Source: Paraglaciecola mesophila KMM 241 (lineage in GTDB: Bacteria; Pseudomonadota; Gammaproteobacteria; Enterobacterales; Alteromonadaceae). From it: a stretch of 38,184 nt of DNA. Below, in pieces: positions 23,552 to 31,900 of the stretch (position 1 is its first letter; each line of letters starts with the position of its first letter). Below the pieces are notes generated by a model that had not been told where the DNA came from, made no database searches, and saw only the letters and a list, made by a program, of their open reading frames with translations. A program made the position numbers and the translations under genes. Where the stretch lies: positions 1 to 38,184 of the forward strand of contig NZ_BAEP01000079.1 of the NCBI RefSeq assembly GCF_000315015.1, written 5' to 3'.

Positions 23552-25681
23552 TTGTATCTTTTTGAGGGTTTAAAACAAAAGCTTGAGGCCTACCTCCCAC
23601 CGGACAAGGTAGCAGAAACTCAACGTGCGTTTGTGGTAGCCCAAGAAGCCCATGATGGGCAGATGCGTTCCAGTGGCGACCCATACATTACTCACCCCGT
23701 AGCCGTGGCTGGCATTTTGGCGGACATGCGTCTTGACCATGAAACGCTAATGGCTGCATTGCTGCATGATGTCATCGAAGACACCCATCACAACAAAGAA
23801 TCCCTGAGCGAACAGTTTGGTGAAACCGTTGGTGAGCTAGTCGAGGGTGTTAGTAAGCTCGAAAAAATTCATTTTAGTAGCAAGCAAGAAGCGCAAGTTG
23901 AGAATTTTCGTAAGATGCTCATGGCTATGGTGCAAGATATTCGCGTTATCTTGATCAAGCTGGCTGACCGCACACACAACATGCGCACTCTTGGCTCATT
24001 ACGCCCTGATAAGCGTCGCCGTATTGCCCGTGAAACACTCGAAATTTATTCGCCAATTGCCCACCGTTTGGGTATTCATGATATCAAAAATGAGCTTGAA
24101 GACTTAGGGTTTCAAGCTATGTACCCCATGCGTCACCGAGCATTGAAAGCCGCGGTGAAACAGGCGAGGGGTAATCGTAAAGAAATTATTGAAAATATTC
24201 ATAAAGAAGTGGAAACCCGCTTAGCTGCATTTGGTATGAATGCGTTGACCATTGGCCGTGAAAAACACTTGTACTCAATTTATCGCAAGATGAAAAACAA
24301 AGAGTTGATGTTTAACGAAGTCATGGACATCTATGCATTTCGCGTAGTGGTAGACAGTGCTGACAATTGCTATCGAGCGCTGGGCGCTATGCACGGTTTG
24401 TATAAACCCATTGAAGGGCGCTTTAAAGATTACGTGGCTATTCCACGTACGAATGGCTATCAGTCATTGCATACGTCTTTGATTGGCCCTCACGGTATTC
24501 CAGTAGAAATTCAAATTCGCACCGCCGAAATGGACAAAATGGCCGATATCGGTGTCGCTGCGCATTGGATGTATAAAGATGATTCAGAGTCCAGCGATAC
24601 CACAGCGCAAGTGCGCGCTCGTAAATGGATGCAGTCACTTATTGAGTTGCAACAAAGCGCTAGCTCTTCGTTTGAATTTATCGAAAACGTAAAAACCGAT
24701 CTATTCCCAGACGAAATTTACGTGTTTACCCCAGACGGACGTATTATCGAACTGCCTCTTGGGGCTACGGCCGTGGATTTTGCTTACGCTGTGCACACCG
24801 GTGTGGGGAATACCTGTGTTGGGGTGAAAGTCGAAAGACGCACATACTCGTTAAGTAAACCGTTGGAAAACGGCCAAACCGTAGAAATCATTACCTCACC
24901 CAGAGCGAAACCTAATGCCAGTTGGCTTAACTTTGTGGTCAGTGCTAGAGCGCGCTCGCATATTCGCCATTACCTTAAGCATCAGCGCTCTGAAGAAGCA
25001 TTCAGCATGGGAAATCGTTTATTACGCCATGCGCTGGGTAAAACCAAATTAGATGAAATTCCACAAGCGGATATTGACCGTGTGGTAGAAGAGACAAAGC
25101 ATAGTGACTTTGATTCTCTGGTGGCAGATATCGGCTTAGGCAATGAGCTTAGCGCTATCGTCGCTAGGCGTCTACTCGGTGAGGCAGCTGAAATACCTGA
25201 TAGCGGACGCAAAGTCGCGATTCGAGGTACAGAAGGGCTATTGGTTTCTTACTCCCGCTGTTGTCACCCTATCCCAGGGGATGAAATTGTGGCGGTACTT
25301 AGCCCAGGTCGCGGCATGATGATTCACCAAGCGGGTTGCAGTAACATTCGTAAACTGAGTAAAGAAGAGCCTCAGCGGGTGCTTGTTATGAAGTGGGACG
25401 ATGAGCCTCAAGGTGAATTTAAAGCTGCGCTGCGAATCGAATTAATAAACCATCAAGGGACGCTCGCCAATTTAACCAATAATGTGGCTTCGTGCGGCTC
25501 CAATATCGTCGGTTTACAAACCGAAGAAAAAGAAAGCGGTATCTATTACATTGATATAGAACTGACCATCACAGATCGTATTCAGCTCGCTGATGTCATG
25601 CGAAAAATTCGCATCATGCCCGAAGTTCAAAGGGTTTCAAGGCACAGCCAATCTAAGCAGAATAAATCACCTAACGTATAA
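23552..25681 (+). CDS. spoT: bifunctional (p)ppGpp synthetase/hydrolase SpoT
   Basis: This 709-residue protein starts at a TTG codon: the following residues YLFEGLKQ match the SpoT N-terminus exactly, and no in-frame ATG lies nearby. The hydrolase HD domain is shown by ALLHDVIEDT and LIKLADRTHNMRTL. The synthetase domain includes GREKHLYSIYRKM and GRFKDYVAIPRTNGYQSLHT; the RFKD motif is the one found in bifunctional RSH enzymes, as opposed to EFDD of RelA. TGS (PDGRIIELPLGATAVDFAYAVHT), the CC/helical region (SYSRCCHPIPGDEIV) and a C-terminal ACT domain follow. It sits in the conserved gmk-rpoZ-spoT order. Confidence 0.97.
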   Translation: MYLFEGLKQKLEAYLPPDKVAETQRAFVVAQEAHDGQMRSSGDPYITHPVAVAGILADMRLDHETLMAALLHDVIEDTHHNKESLSEQFGETVGELVEGVSKLEKIHFSSKQEAQVENFRKMLMAMVQDIRVILIKLADRTHNMRTLGSLRPDKRRRIARETLEIYSPIAHRLGIHDIKNELEDLGFQAMYPMRHRALKAAVKQARGNRKEIIENIHKEVETRLAAFGMNALTIGREKHLYSIYRKMKNKELMFNEVMDIYAFRVVVDSADNCYRALGAMHGLYKPIEGRFKDYVAIPRTNGYQSLHTSLIGPHGIPVEIQIRTAEMDKMADIGVAAHWMYKDDSESSDTTAQVRARKWMQSLIELQQSASSSFEFIENVKTDLFPDEIYVFTPDGRIIELPLGATAVDFAYAVHTGVGNTCVGVKVERRTYSLSKPLENGQTVEIITSPRAKPNASWLNFVVSARARSHIRHYLKHQRSEEAFSMGNRLLRHALGKTKLDEIPQADIDRVVEETKHSDFDSLVADIGLGNELSAIVARRLLGEAAEIPDSGRKVAIRGTEGLLVSYSRCCHPIPGDEIVAVLSPGRGMMIHQAGCSNIRKLSKEEPQRVLVMKWDDEPQGEFKAALRIELINHQGTLANLTNNVASCGSNIVGLQTEEKESGIYYIDIELTITDRIQLADVMRKIRIMPEVQRVSRHSQSKQNKSPNV

Positions 25682-25702
25682 ACTTTAAAAGGTAAGCATA
25701 TT

Positions 25703-26089
25703 ATGTCTAAGTCTGTTATTCATACTGACAAGGCTCCACAAGCTATTGGTACTTACAGCCAAGCGATTAAATCTGGCACTACTGTGTATTTGTCTGGGCA
25801 AATTCCTCTTGTGGCGGAAACCATGGAAATGATCTCTGACGATTTTGCCGAGCAAGCTGAACAAGTATTTAAAAACGTTCAAGCCGTTTGCCAAGCCGCA
25901 GGGGGAAGCACTAATGATTTGGCGAAAGTGAATATCTTCTTAACGGATTTATCTAACTTTGCCACTGTGAACGAAATCATGAGTAAGCATTTCAAGCAAC
26001 CTTACCCTGCGCGCGCTGCTATTGGCGTGAAAGAACTGCCTAAAGGTGCTCAAATTGAAATCGATGGCGTGATGGAATTACCTGAGTAA
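25703..26089 (+). CDS. ridA: RidA family reactive-intermediate deaminase
   Basis: This 128-residue trimeric enzyme hydrolyses reactive 2-aminoacrylate and related enamines/imines to ketoacids. Family marks are the N-terminal [38 protein letters not shown], and the substrate-binding arginine in [21 protein letters not shown]. It follows spoT by 21 bp with AAAGG before the ATG and is probably co-transcribed, an arrangement seen in several gammaproteobacteria. Confidence 0.95.
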   Translation: MSKSVIHTDKAPQAIGTYSQAIKSGTTVYLSGQIPLVAETMEMISDDFAEQAEQVFKNVQAVCQAAGGSTNDLAKVNIFLTDLSNFATVNEIMSKHFKQPYPARAAIGVKELPKGAQIEIDGVMELPE

Positions 26090-26150
26090 TATCAGGTATT
26101 CTCATCAGAATATTCGCTTTATAATTTAGACGGCGCTTTCGCGCTGCACT

Positions 26151-26178
26151 GCGCACGGGAGTCCAATTGGCCGTGCGC
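26151..26178 (+). other. hairpin between ridA and trmH
   Basis: GCGCACGG and CCGTGCGC form a perfect 8-bp stem around a 12-base loop. No T-run follows, so read-through into trmH is likely. It may attenuate or protect the transcript. Confidence 0.45.
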
Positions 26179-26263
26179 TGATCAAAAGATGCTCGCCTAC
26201 TCGGCACGCTTCATCGCGGGCAACAGAGTTATATGGCATCAATAAGAAAAAGAATATAAAACC

Positions 26264-27034
26264 ATGACTGCCATAGCCCCCATGTCTGTAGAGCGTTATC
26301 AGCGCATTCGTAAGTTGTTAACTACCCGCCAGCCATCCTTAACGGTTTGTTTAGAACAAGTGCATAAACCACACAATGTCTCTGCTGTATTGCGCAGTTG
26401 TGACGCTGTGGGGATCAACCGCATTCATGGTGTATGGGATCAAAAAACCAAAATACGCAAAGGCACTGCTATGGGGTCAGAGCATTGGGTTAAAACCGAT
26501 ATGCACACCAGCATTGGCGATGCTGTTAGCGTGTTAAAACAACAAAACATGCAAGTGTTGGTCACTCATTTATCTGATGATTCGGTGGATTTCAGGGAGA
26601 TAGATTACACCCAACCCACGGCCATTATTCTTGGCCAAGAAAAGCACGGCGCTACCGAAGAAGCGATTTCCCTAGCTGACAAAAACATCGTTATTCCCAT
26701 GGTGGGTATGGTGCAGTCGTTAAATGTTTCGGTGGCCGCTGCCGTGGTGTTATACGAAGCTCAGCGTCAGCGTGAAGTGGCGGGTATGTACGCCATTCAA
26801 CAACTTAGCGAAGAGGAATGCCAGCGAGTGTTGTTTGAAGGCGGTTTTCCTGTCTTATCGAACGTTTGTAAGAGCAAAGGCCTAGCTTACCCGCGCATTG
26901 ATGATGGCGGAAACATAGTCGCAGATACCACGTGGTGGCAGAAAATGCAGACCACCGCAAAAGCCATGCGCCAATTCGAACAAGAAGTGAATAACGAGAT
27001 AGAATACGAAAAAAGTCACAGAGGCAATCGCTGA
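26264..27034 (+). CDS. trmH: tRNA (guanosine-18-2'-O)-methyltransferase
   Basis: This 256-residue SPOUT-class methyltransferase modifies G18 in the tRNA D loop. Motifs are TVCLEQVHKPHNVSAVLRSCDAVG (motif 1, with catalytic Arg), ILGQEKHGATEEAISLAD (motif 2) and IPMVGMVQSLNVSVAAAVVLYEAQRQR (motif 3, knot). The C-terminal FEGGFPVL and WWQKM are typical of the E. coli-type TrmH. A second in-frame ATG at 26282 is an alternative start and would fit the E. coli length better. The gene sits in the spoT-trmH-recG order. Confidence 0.95.
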   Translation: MTAIAPMSVERYQRIRKLLTTRQPSLTVCLEQVHKPHNVSAVLRSCDAVGINRIHGVWDQKTKIRKGTAMGSEHWVKTDMHTSIGDAVSVLKQQNMQVLVTHLSDDSVDFREIDYTQPTAIILGQEKHGATEEAISLADKNIVIPMVGMVQSLNVSVAAAVVLYEAQRQREVAGMYAIQQLSEEECQRVLFEGGFPVLSNVCKSKGLAYPRIDDGGNIVADTTWWQKMQTTAKAMRQFEQEVNNEIEYEKSHRGNR

Positions 27035-27116
27035 GCCAAAGGATAGGCGTTAGCGGATACGCATTTACCCATTTGAATGTAGCCATTTTTATAAAACCCA
27101 GCTTAGGAGTTTAACA

Positions 27117-27761
27117 ATGCGTCATTATTTAAAAGCGGCAATGCTCAGTTTACTTGTATTATCAACGATATTTTCTGTGGCCACTAGTGCATTTGAGCGC
27201 ACTACCATTGCTGAAAATGCCCAAGATGTTACTCCATTGCTGGTAGGCCATAGTGCCCCAAATACCAAATTGCAAACCGCTGATGGCGCGCCGGTCAGCT
27301 TAAAAGCCATGACCATGCAAAAGCCGACTGTGCTGATTTTTTATCGCGGTGGCTGGTGCCCTTACTGTAATCGTCAGTTGGCTGGCCTAAAAGACATTGA
27401 AAAATCATTGGATGATTTGGGTTATCAAATTTTAGCGATATCCCCTGAAACACCAGCACAACTGCAAGCGCAAAAACTGCAGAGCAAGTTTACCGTGCAA
27501 CTACTTTCTGACAGCAAGCTGGATACCATACGAGGCTTTGGTATTGGTTATTATGTGCCTGAAGAAACAACCGCTAAGTACAAACAGAAAAAAGGCATTG
27601 TGTTAAATGCATCTGCTGAAGCAGGGCGCGGCGTATTACCAGCACCCGCGGTGTACATTCTTGACGAACAGGGTGTGATTAAATTTAGTTACGTGAACCC
27701 TGATTACAAACAGCGCCTGTCGCCTGAATTACTTTATCAAGCGGCTAAGTATTCGCTTTAA
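27117..27761 (+). CDS. exported peroxiredoxin-like thiol protein (AhpC/TSA family)
   Basis: This 214-residue thioredoxin-fold protein has a signal peptide (about residues 1-25, ending TSA). The redox motif W-C-P-Y-C lies in LIFYRGGWCPYCNRQLAGL near residue 80. The YRGGWCPYCN context is that of the peroxiredoxin-like AhpC/TSA group with a CxxC pair. Later SPETPAQLQAQKL and PAPAVYILDEQGVIKF (cis-Pro region) complete the fold. A periplasmic peroxide or thiol reductase role is likely. It interrupts the usual trmH-recG order, which is a little unusual. Confidence 0.85.
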   Translation: MRHYLKAAMLSLLVLSTIFSVATSAFERTTIAENAQDVTPLLVGHSAPNTKLQTADGAPVSLKAMTMQKPTVLIFYRGGWCPYCNRQLAGLKDIEKSLDDLGYQILAISPETPAQLQAQKLQSKFTVQLLSDSKLDTIRGFGIGYYVPEETTAKYKQKKGIVLNASAEAGRGVLPAPAVYILDEQGVIKFSYVNPDYKQRLSPELLYQAAKYSL

Positions 27762-27963
27762 AACTAGATGCGCGAAATATGGGGTTAAGCTAGGAACAAA
27801 TGGTGTTAAGTTCTTGCCCCAATTGAGTAAATCGTGAAGTATAATGAATAACTCAGCGATATTTTGTATCTGATTTACTTGAACGGCAGGCGGCTATTTT
27901 TGTGTTATCTATTGTGCTTTTGATCACTTTCCCTAATTGGCTTACGCAAAGTTCGGACTCTCG

Positions 27964-30039
27964 ATGTTAGGGCTAGCCCAGACGCCGGTCACTCAGCTAA
28001 AAGGGGTCGGCAGCAAAGTAGCTGAAAAGCTGGTTAAACTTGGACTGCAATCGGTTCAAGACTTGTTATTTCACTTGCCCCATCGTTATGAAGATCGCAC
28101 TCGAATCTACCCTATTGCTGAGCTAATGCCGCATTTGCATACCAGTGTCGAAGGTGAAGTTATGTCTAGCGACGTGCAGTTTGGTCGTAAACGCATGCTA
28201 ATCGTGCGTATCAGCGACGGCACAGGCACGATCACACTGCGCTTTTTTCACTTTTCTGCTGCGCAAAAAAATAGCTTAGAAAACGGCACGCGCATTCGTT
28301 GTTTCGGTGAGGTGCGCTCGGGTAAGTATGGCTTAGAGATCATGCACCCGGAATACAAAACTATTAGTGCTGATTCCAACGGGCAGTTGGCTGAGTCTTT
28401 AACGCCAGTTTACCCCTCTACTGAGGGCGTCAAACAAATCACCTTGCGCAATTTAACCGAGCAAGCCCTTACCTTGCTTGATAAAGGCGGTTTAGCTGAG
28501 TTGCTGCCCGCCGATATTTATCAGCAACAAGTCGGTTTGATTGAAGCGTTACACTTGGTACACAGGCCACCGCCTGATGTCACCCTGGCTTTACTTGAGG
28601 AAGGTAAGCACCCAGCTCAGCAGCGCTTAGCACTAGAAGAGCTGCTGGCTCATCACTTAAGTGTGCTCAAAGTTCGCCAGCAAAGTCAGTTGCAAAAAGG
28701 CTTTGCTATCACCCAAAGTCAGCCCCTGCTAAAACAGCTACTCGGTAGCTTGCCATTTGATTTAACCGGTGCTCAGCAACGTGTTATCAGCGACATTCAA
28801 CACGATATGCAGCGCCCAACGCCTATGATGCGTTTAGTGCAAGGGGATGTGGGTTCTGGAAAAACTCTGGTCGCTGCCATGGCCGCTTTATCCGCGATTA
28901 GTGCGGGTTATCAAGTAGTCATGATGGCGCCCACAGAGTTGCTAGCCGAACAACACATGAATAACTTTCAAGGTTGGTTTGCCCCCCTAGGCATTGAAGT
29001 TGGTTGGTTGGCCGGTAAGTTAAAGGGGAAAGCCCGTAGCGAGACCCTCGAAAATCTAGCCAGCGGCAAGTTGCAGTTATTGGTGGGCACCCATGCGGTG
29101 TTTCAAGAAGCCGTGCAGTATCAATCTTTAGCACTGGTGATTGTGGATGAACAGCATCGATTTGGCGTGCATCAGCGCTTGGCATTACGTGAAAAAGGCG
29201 TGCAGCAGGGAGCATTCCCTCATCAATTGATCATGACTGCAACCCCCATCCCGCGCACATTGGCGATGACAGCCTATGCAGATTTAGACACCTCGGTAAT
29301 TGATGAGCTACCGCCTGGGCGTACGCCTATTACCACCGTGGTATTACCCGAAACGAGGCGCATTGAAGTGGTTGAGCGCGTGCGCTTGGCCACTGTAGAA
29401 CAAGGTAGGCAAACCTATTGGGTATGCACCTTGATTGAAGAATCAGAGGTGTTGCAGTCACAAGCTGCAGAAGAAACCGCCATTGCCTTAGCAACAGCCT
29501 TACCTGGATTAAAGGTTGGTTTGGTGCACGGGCGCCTCAAAGCCGACGAAAAACAGCGTTTGATGCAGCAATTTAAAGACGGCGAGGTGGACTTATTGGT
29601 GGCTACCACAGTAATCGAGGTGGGGGTGGATGTGCCCAACGCCAGTTTGATGATCATCGAAAACCCAGAGCGTTTGGGTTTAGCGCAATTGCATCAACTT
29701 CGCGGGCGAGTAGGGCGAGGCTCAGTTGAAAGTCATTGCGTGCTGATGTATCAAAGCCCGTTATCAAAAGTGGCTGCGAAGAGATTGGCTGTGCTGCGTG
29801 AATCCCATGATGGTTTTTATATTGCCCAACAAGATTTAGAGATACGTGGTCCAGGTGAATTGTTGGGTACCAAGCAAACAGGCTTGGCCGACTTGCGTAT
29901 CGCCGATTTGGTACGTGATGCCGAGCTTATCCCGCAAGTACAAACCTTGTCTGTAACGTTATGGGAACGACACCCTGCAAATGCACAAGCCATTATTAAT
30001 CGCTGGTTAGGTCACAAAGAGCATTTTGGTCATGCCTGA
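27964..30039 (+). CDS. recG: ATP-dependent DNA helicase RecG
   Basis: This 691-residue superfamily 2 helicase regresses stalled forks and processes branched DNA. The N-terminal wedge/OB domain contains LTPVYPSTEGVKQ and FFHFSAAQKNSL. The motor shows motif I GDVGSGKTLVAAMAAL, motif II VDEQHRFGVHQR, motif III MTATPIPRTLAMT, motif V TTVIEVGVDVPNA and motif VI QLRGRVGRG. The TRG region follows (RESHDGFYIAQQDLEIRGPGELLGTKQTG). The ATG at 27964 matches the E. coli length; an in-frame TTG at 27937 is less likely. A TATAAT hexamer at 27840-27845 may provide an own promoter. Confidence 0.97.
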   Translation: MLGLAQTPVTQLKGVGSKVAEKLVKLGLQSVQDLLFHLPHRYEDRTRIYPIAELMPHLHTSVEGEVMSSDVQFGRKRMLIVRISDGTGTITLRFFHFSAAQKNSLENGTRIRCFGEVRSGKYGLEIMHPEYKTISADSNGQLAESLTPVYPSTEGVKQITLRNLTEQALTLLDKGGLAELLPADIYQQQVGLIEALHLVHRPPPDVTLALLEEGKHPAQQRLALEELLAHHLSVLKVRQQSQLQKGFAITQSQPLLKQLLGSLPFDLTGAQQRVISDIQHDMQRPTPMMRLVQGDVGSGKTLVAAMAALSAISAGYQVVMMAPTELLAEQHMNNFQGWFAPLGIEVGWLAGKLKGKARSETLENLASGKLQLLVGTHAVFQEAVQYQSLALVIVDEQHRFGVHQRLALREKGVQQGAFPHQLIMTATPIPRTLAMTAYADLDTSVIDELPPGRTPITTVVLPETRRIEVVERVRLATVEQGRQTYWVCTLIEESEVLQSQAAEETAIALATALPGLKVGLVHGRLKADEKQRLMQQFKDGEVDLLVATTVIEVGVDVPNASLMIIENPERLGLAQLHQLRGRVGRGSVESHCVLMYQSPLSKVAAKRLAVLRESHDGFYIAQQDLEIRGPGELLGTKQTGLADLRIADLVRDAELIPQVQTLSVTLWERHPANAQAIINRWLGHKEHFGHA

Positions 30040-30880
30040 TAATTCTTACATCAATGCGGCTAAAAATGGCCCCGCAAAATCGCCGTTCACAGCGCCTATC
30101 AAGACAGTACCTGTTCTCACTGTGCCAGAAAACGCCAGCCCGGAACTTGTTGAAAAAGCCAAGAGCACAGCATCTGCATGGCAATTGAGCTTCGATGGCA
30201 ATATCAGTCGTGGCTTGGTGCTGATGCAAAGCGAAGCGCATTTAGCGTTAAAGCAATTAGATGAGCCAAAAGTAGGCGAAGTGCTGGTGGATTTTGCCTC
30301 TGACGCTTTAACCTTTAGGCGCCTGCACGGTGGCGGCAAAAAAGAAGCCGTTGCCAAAGCGGTTGGTTTAAAAGGGCAAAGTGACTGGCGTGTGCTTGAT
30401 GCCACCGCTGGCCTCGGGCGGGATGCGTTCGTGCTTGCAAGCCTGGGGTGTAATGTAGATATGATTGAGCGCTCCCCTGTGGTCGCCGCCTTGTTGGCTG
30501 ATGGACTTGAGCGAGCACAACACAGTGCAGAGCTAAGTGCATGGCTGCCTGAGCGAATGCGCTTACATCATGGCATCGCCATTGATTTAATGGCGAACTG
30601 GTGTAACGAACCAGCAAACCTTGCCCCCGATGTGGTGTACCTTGATCCCATGTTCCCCCATCGAAAAAAAAGCGCGGCAGTGAAAAAAGAAATGCGCCTT
30701 TTTCAGCAATTACTTGGCCCAGACGAAGACGCCGATGGCTTGCTTGCCCCTGCGCTCGCGCTCGCCAAAAAGCGCGTAGTGGTAAAACGCCCAGCCGGTG
30801 CCCCTTTTTTAGCACAACAAAAGCCCCATATCGAAATGCAAGGCAAGGCGAATCGCTTTGATGTGTATCTGATTAATTAG
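30032..30880 (+). CDS. rsmJ: 16S rRNA (guanine-1516-N2)-methyltransferase
   Basis: This 282-residue SAM-dependent methyltransferase (former YhiQ) shows the SAM loop WRVLDATAGLGRDAFVLASLG, MIERSPVVAALLADGLERA, the catalytic-site block VVYLDPMFPHRKKSAAVKKEM, and the C-terminal VVKRPAGAPFL. The N-terminal extension is typical. The ATG at 30032 overlaps the recG stop by eight bases, which suggests translational coupling. Confidence 0.95.
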   Translation: MPDNSYINAAKNGPAKSPFTAPIKTVPVLTVPENASPELVEKAKSTASAWQLSFDGNISRGLVLMQSEAHLALKQLDEPKVGEVLVDFASDALTFRRLHGGGKKEAVAKAVGLKGQSDWRVLDATAGLGRDAFVLASLGCNVDMIERSPVVAALLADGLERAQHSAELSAWLPERMRLHHGIAIDLMANWCNEPANLAPDVVYLDPMFPHRKKSAAVKKEMRLFQQLLGPDEDADGLLAPALALAKKRVVVKRPAGAPFLAQQKPHIEMQGKANRFDVYLIN

Positions 30881-30930
30881 CGACGAAACCGCCGTTTCTC
30901 ATTTATTTGGTTTTATTTAGAAGGAATGTC

Positions 30931-31326
30931 ATGCAACAAAGCGTATGTAACGTGAGTGTATTGGTCGACGATTACGATAAAGGGATTGAGTTTTACACCC
31001 AGTCTTTGGGTTTTACTTTGCTTGACGACATTAAAAATGGCCCAGATACTCGCTGGGTGCGGGTCGCCCCAAATAATGACGCAGGCCAGACAGGTGCCGC
31101 ATTAGTGCTGATGAAAGCGGCTATTAACCAGCAGCAATGGGTGGGTAATCAAACAGGCGGCAGTGTCTCGTTTTTCCTGCAAACGGATGACTTTCACCGT
31201 GATTATCAAAACATGCTGCAGCGGGGAGTGGTCTTTTTAGAAGAGCCAAGAGACGAACCCTACGCCACTGTGGCAATATTCCAAGACTGTTTTGGCAATA
31301 AGTGGGATTTACTGCAACCTAAATAA
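30931..31326 (+). CDS. VOC-superfamily protein (glyoxalase/dioxygenase fold)
   Basis: This 131-residue single VOC module pair begins VCNVSVLVDDYDKGIEFYTQSLGFTLL and ends FQDCFGNKWDLLQPK. The canonical metal ligand pattern is only partly evident, so the reaction (glyoxalase, antibiotic-binding or other) is unknown. The start at 30931 follows AAGGA by seven bases; an upstream frame to 30907 is discounted. Confidence 0.88.
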   Translation: MQQSVCNVSVLVDDYDKGIEFYTQSLGFTLLDDIKNGPDTRWVRVAPNNDAGQTGAALVLMKAAINQQQWVGNQTGGSVSFFLQTDDFHRDYQNMLQRGVVFLEEPRDEPYATVAIFQDCFGNKWDLLQPK

Positions 31327-31362
31327 TCTAATGCCTATCACTCATTTAAAGAAGGAAATACT

Positions 31363-31842
31363 ATGATCAACGTTGGCGATACCTTACCCGAAGTAACCTT
31401 TAGCTTGCGCGAAAATGGCGAAAGCAGTAATCCGACAACAGCGGATTTATTCGCGGATAAAAAAGTTGTGTTGTTTGCCGTGCCAGGCGCATATACACCG
31501 ACCTGTTCGAATACCCATTTGCCAGGCTATATCACCTTGGCTGATAAGTTAAAGGCGAAAGGCGTTGATAGCATTATCTGTTTATCGGTGAATGATGCAT
31601 TTGTGATGGAAGCTTGGGGCAAGTCACAAAACGCAGAGGAAGTGACTATGCTCGCTGACGGCGGTGCTGAGTTTAGCCAAGCTATTGACCTTGCTAAAGA
31701 CACAGGCACCTTCGGCGGCTTACGCTCTGGCCGTTATTCTATGCTAGTGGAAAACGGTGTAGTCAAAGCGCTAAACATCGAAGCCCCTGGCAAGTTCGAA
31801 GTCAGTGATGCACAAAGTATGTTAGCTGCGTTGAACGGCTAA
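31363..31842 (+). CDS. Prx5-type atypical peroxiredoxin
   Basis: This 159-residue cytoplasmic peroxidase has the peroxidatic cysteine in PGAYTPTCSNTHLPGY (about residue 49) and follows the Prx5 layout: IICLSVNDAFVMEAWGK, TMLADGGAEFSQAIDL and GLRSGRYSMLVENGVV. No C-terminal glutaredoxin domain is fused. AAGGA precedes the ATG. A strong terminator follows at 31862-31900. Confidence 0.93.
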   Translation: MINVGDTLPEVTFSLRENGESSNPTTADLFADKKVVLFAVPGAYTPTCSNTHLPGYITLADKLKAKGVDSIICLSVNDAFVMEAWGKSQNAEEVTMLADGGAEFSQAIDLAKDTGTFGGLRSGRYSMLVENGVVKALNIEAPGKFEVSDAQSMLAALNG

Positions 31843-31861
31843 ATTCTGTGAAGTAATTGGC

Positions 31862-31900
31862 GCGGTGCAATAAAATTTAGCTTAATGAGCACCGCTTTTT
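31862..31900 (+). terminator. rho-independent terminator of the peroxiredoxin gene
   Basis: GCGGTGC (31862-31868) pairs with GCACCGC (31889-31895) and TTTTT follows. The right arm overlaps the last codons of the convergent ABC permease gene, so the two genes share this stretch. Confidence 0.8.

Noticed and set aside
30046-30815. Antisense open frames of 119 and 166 codons opposite rsmJ
   Set aside because: They mirror the codon structure of a well-conserved gene and have no family features; treated as shadows.
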